From: Metabacillus sp. KUDC1714
GTDB taxonomy: Bacteria > Bacillota > Bacilli > Bacillales > Bacillaceae
DNA: 64,000 nucleotides
Reading direction: 5' to 3'
Assembly: GCF_014217835.1 (NCBI RefSeq)
Contig: NZ_CP055263.1
Span: 2,152,501 to 2,216,500, forward strand
Below, piece after piece: positions 59,667-64,000 of the stretch. The notes beneath the pieces are model-generated. The model saw nothing but the letters and a program-made list of their open reading frames with translations, searched no databases and had not been told where the DNA came from. The position numbers and the translations under genes were made by a program. Every line of letters starts with the position of its first letter. Position 1 is the first letter of the stretch.

Positions 59667-60689
59667 ATGTTGAAAAAAAGCTTGGTTTTATTTTTAGTAG
59701 GGCTTTTAACAGTACTCGTCCTTGCGGGGTGTGGCGAGAAATCACAGGCAGATGTAGTTCAAGCGTTAGAAAAGAAGATTGAAGAAATGTCGGGGTATAA
59801 GGCTAAAGGAAAGATGACACTTCAAACTGGTAGTGAGCCACAAGAGTATGAGATTGAAATTTGGCACAAAGGTCCTACGTATTACAGAGTGAACCTAAAA
59901 AATTCACAAAAGGAACAAAGCCAAATGATTTTACGAAATGACGAAGGTGTGTTTGTGTTAACTCCAGCACTTAATAAAAGCTTCCGTTTCCAAAGTGACT
60001 GGCCGCAAAATAGTAGTCAAGCATACCTTTACGAATCTTTAGTAAAAGATATTTTAAATGATCCAGAGGCGAAATTTAAGGTAGCTGAAGATAAATATGT
60101 TTTTGAAACAAAAACAAATTATCAAAACAACAAAATGCTGCCAACTCAAGAGATAACTTTTAATAAAAAGGATTTAGCTCCTTCAATGGTTAAAGTCATG
60201 GATACAGATCGAAATCCACTTGTTGTTGTAGAATTTTCTAGCTTTGAGTTCAATGCTTCGTTTGATGAGAATTCATTTGACGTAGAGAAAAATATGTCAA
60301 GTGCTCAAATAGAAGTTCCAACAATGGCAACGGGAGATCGTGAACCGTTTGCGGTTAAGTATCCTCTAGAACAGCCAAATGGTGTTAAATTACTAGAGGA
60401 AACTGAAGTAGAAACTGAAAATGGGAAACGTGTTATCCTAACATTTGGTGGTGAAAAGTCTTTCACTTTAATTCAAGAAAGTGCTGAAATTGCAACTCCT
60501 GCTTCTGCATCAACATCAACATTTGTTAATGGTCATCCTGCCGATCTAGGATTTACAATTGGTGCTTTGTCAGAATCTACTTTAACATGGTCACACGATG
60601 GAGTTGACTATATGCTAGCTTCTGAAGATTTATCAGAAGAGGAAATGATAATGGTTGCGAAATCTGTTCAAGGTCAAGCAGCAAAATAA
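59667..60689 (+). CDS. ydcC: Lipoprotein YdcC (LolA/RseB-like)
   Basis: The 340-residue lipoprotein has a signal peptide ending in the lipobox VLAGC (Cys at about residue 20). An outer-membrane-carrier/RseB-like beta domain starts at about residue 25 (YKAKGKMTLQTG) and includes NDEGVFVLTPALNKSFRF. Relatives are sporulation-linked in B. subtilis (GerS-like fold). The ATG at 59667 follows AAAGGGG; the longer frame to 59622 has no signal peptide at its start. Confidence 0.9.
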   Translation: MLKKSLVLFLVGLLTVLVLAGCGEKSQADVVQALEKKIEEMSGYKAKGKMTLQTGSEPQEYEIEIWHKGPTYYRVNLKNSQKEQSQMILRNDEGVFVLTPALNKSFRFQSDWPQNSSQAYLYESLVKDILNDPEAKFKVAEDKYVFETKTNYQNNKMLPTQEITFNKKDLAPSMVKVMDTDRNPLVVVEFSSFEFNASFDENSFDVEKNMSSAQIEVPTMATGDREPFAVKYPLEQPNGVKLLEETEVETENGKRVILTFGGEKSFTLIQESAEIATPASASTSTFVNGHPADLGFTIGALSESTLTWSHDGVDYMLASEDLSEEEMIMVAKSVQGQAAK

Positions 60690-60694
60690 ATGAT

Positions 60695-60722
60695 TCGGGT
60701 GGCGGAATCCACCCGATTTTTT
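60695..60722 (+). terminator. Terminator after ydcC
   Basis: TCGGGTGG pairs perfectly with CCACCCGA around CGGAAT and is followed by a T-run. Confidence 0.92.
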
Positions 60723-60728
60723 ACTGCA

Positions 60729-60882
60729 GGAAATTATAAAATTCTTGTACTGTGGATAATCGCACGACATCCAGCTCCAGCGCCTAGCCCCTCTAGGGTC
60801 TAGCTAATTTAAAATTGAAGACAAAGGACGCCTTCTATTCTAAATTAGCTTATTTGAGGCTGATAAAGGCACTTGCGCTTTT
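60729..60882 (+). repeat. Intergenic repeat element, copy 4 (type A, diverged)
   Basis: Left flank with DnaA-box TGTGGATAA at 60751-60759 and AGCTCCAGCGCCTAGCCCC. The arms AGCTAATTTAAAAT and ATTCTAAATTAGCT pair with a single mismatch around TGAAGACAAAGGACGCCTTC. Right end GGCACTTGCGCTTTT. The arms differ from copies 1 and 3. Confidence 0.85.
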
Positions 60883-60941
60883 GTTCTCGTTTATTAGGAT
60901 CAATAAAAGTTTGTACCTTGAGCTTTTTGGGGGTTAAATAA

Positions 60942-60986
60942 ACACTCATGAATTGGAGGCGAAAAACACCGAGAATTCATAAGTGT
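60942..60986 (+). repeat. Orphan inner hairpin resembling the type A cassette
   Basis: ACACTCATGAATT and AATTCATAAGTGT form a 13-bp inverted repeat with one mismatch, enclosing GGAGGCGAAAAACACCGAG. The layout arm-GGAGGC-A-rich-C-arm recalls the type A cassette but no element ends flank it. It may be a decayed relative or a ydcC/alr regulatory hairpin. Confidence 0.45.
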
Positions 60987-61140
60987 CTTGTTTGCCTGGA
61001 ACTTTCATAGTTATTATGCTTTTCTTAACGTGACTAATTTACCACATCCTCATTTTTTTATTCTTGACTATTTGACATTTCCATAGTGAAGTCGAGATAA
61101 TTAATCTAGTTGTTAAGTTTTGATGAGGAAGTGGAGTAAG

Positions 61141-62310
61141 ATGCAGCATGAATTTTATCGTGATACTTGGGTTGAAGTTAATTTAGATGCAATAACGCAT
61201 AATGTAAAAGCAATGAAACATCATATTGGAGAGAACGTAGAGATCATTGCAGTGGTAAAAGCAAACGGGTATGGACATGGTGCTTACCAAGTTGCAAAAA
61301 CTGCACTTGATGCTGGTGCATCTATATTAGCTGTGGCCTTTTTAGATGAAGCTATAGCTTTAAGAAATTCAGGTATACATGCGCCAATTTTAGTATTGGG
61401 TGCGACTAGAGCAGAAAATGTTGATCTAGCTATTAAGTACAATATTACGTTAACTGTCTTCTCATTGGAATGGTTATATGAAGCTAAGCAATATATACAA
61501 AAGGATACAATTAATCTCCATATAAAGCTTGATACTGGAATGGGCCGATTAGGGGTCAGAAATGCTGAGGATCTTGCTTCTTTAATGACATTTGTCTCAG
61601 GATCATCTCTTTTTGCAATAACAGGTATTTATACTCATTTTGCAACAGCAGATGAAATTGATCTTCAATATTTTAATAATCAGTATGAAAAATTCCTGGA
61701 ACTAATAGATAGTATTTCACATGAAAATATACTAGTGCACTGTGGGAATAGTGCTACAGGTCTTCGTTTCCCCGGTAAACTATTTAATGCTGTTAGACTT
61801 GGAATTTCAATGTATGGATTATCCCCTTCATTAGAAATAAAAAACGAGTTACCTTATTCTTTACAAGAAGCGTTTGCCTTACAGACCAAGTTAGTGCATG
61901 TTAAGAAGGTTCCGAAAGGTACAAAAGTAAGTTATGGAGCAACCTATGAAGCGAGAGAAGATGAATGGATTGGAACACTTCCAATCGGATATGCTGATGG
62001 TTGGCTAAGAAGTTTAAAGAATTCAGAAGTATTAGTTGATGATAACCGTGTAGAATTAGTCGGAAGGATCTGTATGGATCAATGTATGGTGAAGCTTCCA
62101 TATAAACTTCCTGTTGGCACAAAAGTAACATTGATCGGCAAACAAAATAATGAACGAATTTCGGTTGATGAAGTGGCAGAACGACTTGATACAATAAATT
62201 ATGAGGTAACTTGTATGATAACTTCACGTGTTCCGCGAATGTTTTTTAGAAATAAGAGTATAATTGATGTGAGCAATCCTCTTATAACGAATATGACCAA
62301 AGAATGTTAA
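61141..62310 (+). CDS. alr: Alanine racemase
   Basis: This PLP enzyme makes D-alanine for peptidoglycan. The 389 residues equal the B. subtilis length. The PLP lysine is in VVKANGYGHG, the second catalytic Tyr in KVSYGATYEA, and the C-terminal domain contains GRICMDQCMV. The ATG at 61141 follows GTGGAG; upstream in-frame TTG/ATG codons at 61120-61125 lack a ribosome site. The product feeds Ddl encoded at 49115. Confidence 0.95.
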   Translation: MQHEFYRDTWVEVNLDAITHNVKAMKHHIGENVEIIAVVKANGYGHGAYQVAKTALDAGASILAVAFLDEAIALRNSGIHAPILVLGATRAENVDLAIKYNITLTVFSLEWLYEAKQYIQKDTINLHIKLDTGMGRLGVRNAEDLASLMTFVSGSSLFAITGIYTHFATADEIDLQYFNNQYEKFLELIDSISHENILVHCGNSATGLRFPGKLFNAVRLGISMYGLSPSLEIKNELPYSLQEAFALQTKLVHVKKVPKGTKVSYGATYEAREDEWIGTLPIGYADGWLRSLKNSEVLVDDNRVELVGRICMDQCMVKLPYKLPVGTKVTLIGKQNNERISVDEVAERLDTINYEVTCMITSRVPRMFFRNKSIIDVSNPLITNMTKEC

Positions 62311-62487
62311 GATGTGAAATGCTATCATAAAAATGAATAAATAACCTATACATGACGATAATAGAGGATGGAATAGGCTTAGCAAGTAAATTTCACTTAT
62401 ACTTTCATTGTTCAATATAACCGTTTGATCATCTAGATGTTGATCAAACAATAATTTGGATAGAGAGTATGTTTTTAAGCTGGCTGA

Positions 62488-62686
62488 ACAGGCGCTTCCG
62501 CTTCAGATAGTACAAAAGTAAAACGCTGTACTTAGTTTGGTGTCTAGCTCCAGCGCCTAGCGCCTAATGAACTTCACACTCCTCCTTACGATAAGTCAAC
62601 ATCGAATCGCTATCGCTCTTCGTGTTTCCTTTATCTCATACGGAGTGCTCCAGTTCATACGTCGCTGAACAGGCGCTTTCGCTTTT
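62488..62686 (+). repeat. Intergenic repeat element, copy 5 (type B), with a preceding right-end remnant
   Basis: A right-end remnant CAGGCGCTTCCGCTT lies at 62488-62502. The element runs from TCTAGCTCCAGCGCCTAG (62543) to GGCGCTTTCGCTTTT (62686). The inner cassette CTTACGATAAGTCAACATCG ... CGTGTTTCCTTTATCTCA matches copy 2. Flanking arms ATGAACT...CACTCC and GGAGTG...AGTTCAT pair and differ from those of copy 2. Confidence 0.88.
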
Positions 62687-62779
62687 CTTTGTGAAAAAGC
62701 TTTGCTTCTAGGGCAGTAAATGTTATTATTGAATTTGGAATGGAATATAGGATGGTAAGTTTGGTGGAGGTGTATGTTT

Positions 62780-63061
62780 GTGTCTGAGTCCAGCGCAACA
62801 ACAGAAATCTTAATTCAGTTACCTCAAGCATTAGTATCAGAATTGGATGGACTGGTTAAACAGGAGAACGGGAACAGAAATGAGCTTATTTATCAAGCGA
62901 CGAAGATGTATATTCGTGAGCGTAAAAAGCGACAAATTCGCGAATCTATGAGACGTGGTTACATGGAGATGGCGAAAATTAATCTAAACATTGCATCTGA
63001 AGCATTTCTGGCAGAATCTGAGGCTGATCATACCGTTGAACGCTTAGTAAGCGGGGGTTAA
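62780..63061 (+). CDS. ndoAI: Antitoxin EndoAI (MazE-like, ribbon-helix-helix)
   Basis: The 93-residue antitoxin has an N-terminal RHH DNA-binding fold ([18 protein letters not shown]) and a C-terminal toxin-binding part, [18 protein letters not shown] and ERLVSGG, nearly identical to B. subtilis EndoAI. The GTG at 62780 gives MSESSATTE and the same length as B. subtilis, nine bases after GGAGG. The in-frame ATG at 62774 is too close to the ribosome site. Confidence 0.94.
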   Translation: MSESSATTEILIQLPQALVSELDGLVKQENGNRNELIYQATKMYIRERKKRQIRESMRRGYMEMAKINLNIASEAFLAESEADHTVERLVSGG

Positions 63062-63065
63062 TCAT

Positions 63066-63416
63066 TTGATTGTTAAACGCGGTGACGTATATTTTGCGGA
63101 TCTGTCCCCTGTTGTAGGATCGGAGCAAGGTGGCGTACGTCCTGTATTAATTATCCAAAATGATATTGGAAACCGCTTTAGTCCTACAGTTATTATAGCG
63201 GCAATTACGGCCCAAATTCAAAAAGCAAAGTTGCCAACTCATGTTGAGATTGATGCAAAGCGTTACGGATTTGAAAGGGATTCTGTGATCCTACTTGAAC
63301 AGATTCGAACGATTGATAAGCAAAGGCTTACTGATAAAATTACCCATCTTGACGATGAAATGATGGATAAGGTAGATGAAGCCTTGCAAATAAGCTTAGG
63401 ACTTATTGATTTTTAG
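63066..63416 (+). CDS. ndoA: mRNA interferase toxin EndoA (MazF family)
   Basis: This sequence-specific endoribonuclease (UACAU in B. subtilis) is neutralised by EndoAI. The 116-residue protein opens [22 protein letters not shown] and has [16 protein letters not shown], typical of the Bacillus enzymes and almost invariant among them. It begins at a TTG four bases after the antitoxin stop. Confidence 0.96.
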   Translation: MIVKRGDVYFADLSPVVGSEQGGVRPVLIIQNDIGNRFSPTVIIAAITAQIQKAKLPTHVEIDAKRYGFERDSVILLEQIRTIDKQRLTDKITHLDDEMMDKVDEALQISLGLIDF

Positions 63417-63454
63417 CGATAATTAAAAATAAAATATGCTAATACGTAAAATAA

Positions 63455-63482
63455 AAAGGTTGCTAATTAAGGCAGCCTTTTT
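63455..63482 (+). terminator. Terminator after ndoA
   Basis: AAAGGTTGC pairs with GCAGCCTTT (one mismatch or G-U) and is followed by TTATTTTT. It separates the toxin-antitoxin genes from the stressosome genes. Confidence 0.8.
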
Positions 63483-63613
63483 ATTTTTATCTAGCTTTCA
63501 TCATAACAGATATAAAAGGAGTATTTAGGGTATTTCTTTTTTTAGGACAAATAAGTCGGTATAATTAAATAGGGGGATATATTTCTCGTTATATATAAGG
63601 AGGAGTTACCATA

Positions 63614-64000
63614 ATGAACAAAGCATCAAACCCATTCTTCGAGTTTATTCAGGTAAATCGCGAAGAATTGATTAATAAGTGGACTGATAGAATGAAAGAT
63701 CTTGATGATCAAAAAAACTTAACTGTTATATCTGATAAATTATATACAAACATTTGTAATGAATATTTTAATATAGTATTAACTAATGTTAATAGTCTTG
63801 GGGAAGAGGTAACTAGTAAAATTGAGTACTTTTCTCAAAAAATTGTTCAGTTAGGTTGGTCATTAAAATACATATCAACTGGATTATCTGAATTGAACAA
63901 AATTCTTTTTGAGATGATGACAGTAAATAATACGGAAGAAGAGAAGATGAATCTTGTGTGGGCATTTGATAAATGGATTGCTCCTATTAATAGTGAGGTG
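63614..64000 (+). CDS. rsbRA: Stressosome protein RsbRA, N-terminal part
   Basis: The ATG at 63614 after AAGGAGGAG opens a frame that runs off the window (129 codons seen). It begins MNKASNPFFEFIQVNREELI and continues with WTDRMKDL, IVQLGWSLKYISTGLSELNK and APINSEV. This matches the non-heme-globin sensor domain of RsbRA, which with RsbS and RsbT controls SigB. The STAS domain lies beyond the edge. Confidence 0.88.
   Translation, partial: MNKASNPFFEFIQVNREELINKWTDRMKDLDDQKNLTVISDKLYTNICNEYFNIVLTNVNSLGEEVTSKIEYFSQKIVQLGWSLKYISTGLSELNKILFEMMTVNNTEEEKMNLVWAFDKWIAPINSEV

Noticed and set aside
42844..62686. CRISPR array as an explanation for the repeated palindromes
   Set aside because: The copies lie in separate intergenic gaps kilobases apart, no regular spacers exist and no cas genes are present.

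Overview
The window comes from a low-GC Gram-positive spore-former of the family Bacillaceae (Bacillus, Metabacillus or Cytobacillus type). Gene content and order match Bacillus subtilis closely in three blocks, start signals are strong AGGAGG-type sites, and TTG/GTG starts are common. All functional calls rest on reading the proteins and on remembered family sequences; no database search was run.

Layout. Positions 1-7475 hold the 3' end of a tRNA-Ala, then sigW-rsiW with an autoregulatory SigW promoter, then cdaA-cdaR-glmM and the glmS ribozyme with glmS. This is the cell-envelope and c-di-AMP block. 7476-12832 is accessory: a C-terminal scrap of a HelD-type helicase, a two-component system divergent from an ABC-2 permease/ATPase pair, an unidentified coding scrap and a YjdM-like zinc-ribbon protein. 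12959-31044 is a large myo-inositol island: transporter iolT, repressor iolR, a tautomerase, iolB-C-D-E-G-I-J, two nearly identical tandem LacI-type regulators, iolA, an MFS transporter, an IolH-like TIM-barrel protein and a decayed second copy of it. 31428-36853 is the glycerol regulon (glpF, glpK, glpD, antiterminator glpP), with GlpP-type leader hairpins before glpF and glpD. 36886-48903 is mixed accessory DNA: a small COX1-like membrane protein, a thioredoxin-like protein, a divergent ribA-ribD pair, two esterases/transporters, a YfiT-like protein, LysE, PAP2, LOG and YdcZ proteins, a secreted peptidoglycan-binding protein, and a second ECF sigma/anti-sigma pair. From 49115 to the end the B. 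subtilis order returns: ddl-murF-(esterase)-cshA-(uvsE)-ydbS-ydbT-rhomboid-acpS-ydcC-alr-ndoAI-ndoA-rsbRA (cut by the window edge).

How the genes work together. IolT imports myo-inositol. IolG, IolE, IolD, IolB, IolC, IolJ and IolA convert it to dihydroxyacetone phosphate, acetyl-CoA and CO2. IolI isomerises inososes. Regulation looks rewired: tandem IolR-type 11-mers are seen only at iolT, while the catabolic promoters carry CcpA-like sites plus a perfect palindrome that the duplicated LacI regulators may read.

Most unusual: at least five copies of a 100-190 bp intergenic element (42844, 58530, 59374, 60729, 62543). They share ends and one of two internal cassettes. In type A copies the 18-bp hairpin arms differ in sequence from copy to copy yet stay complementary. 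Three copies also carry a perfect DnaA-box 9-mer in a conserved left flank. A separate three-box DnaA cluster lies at 40945-41002.
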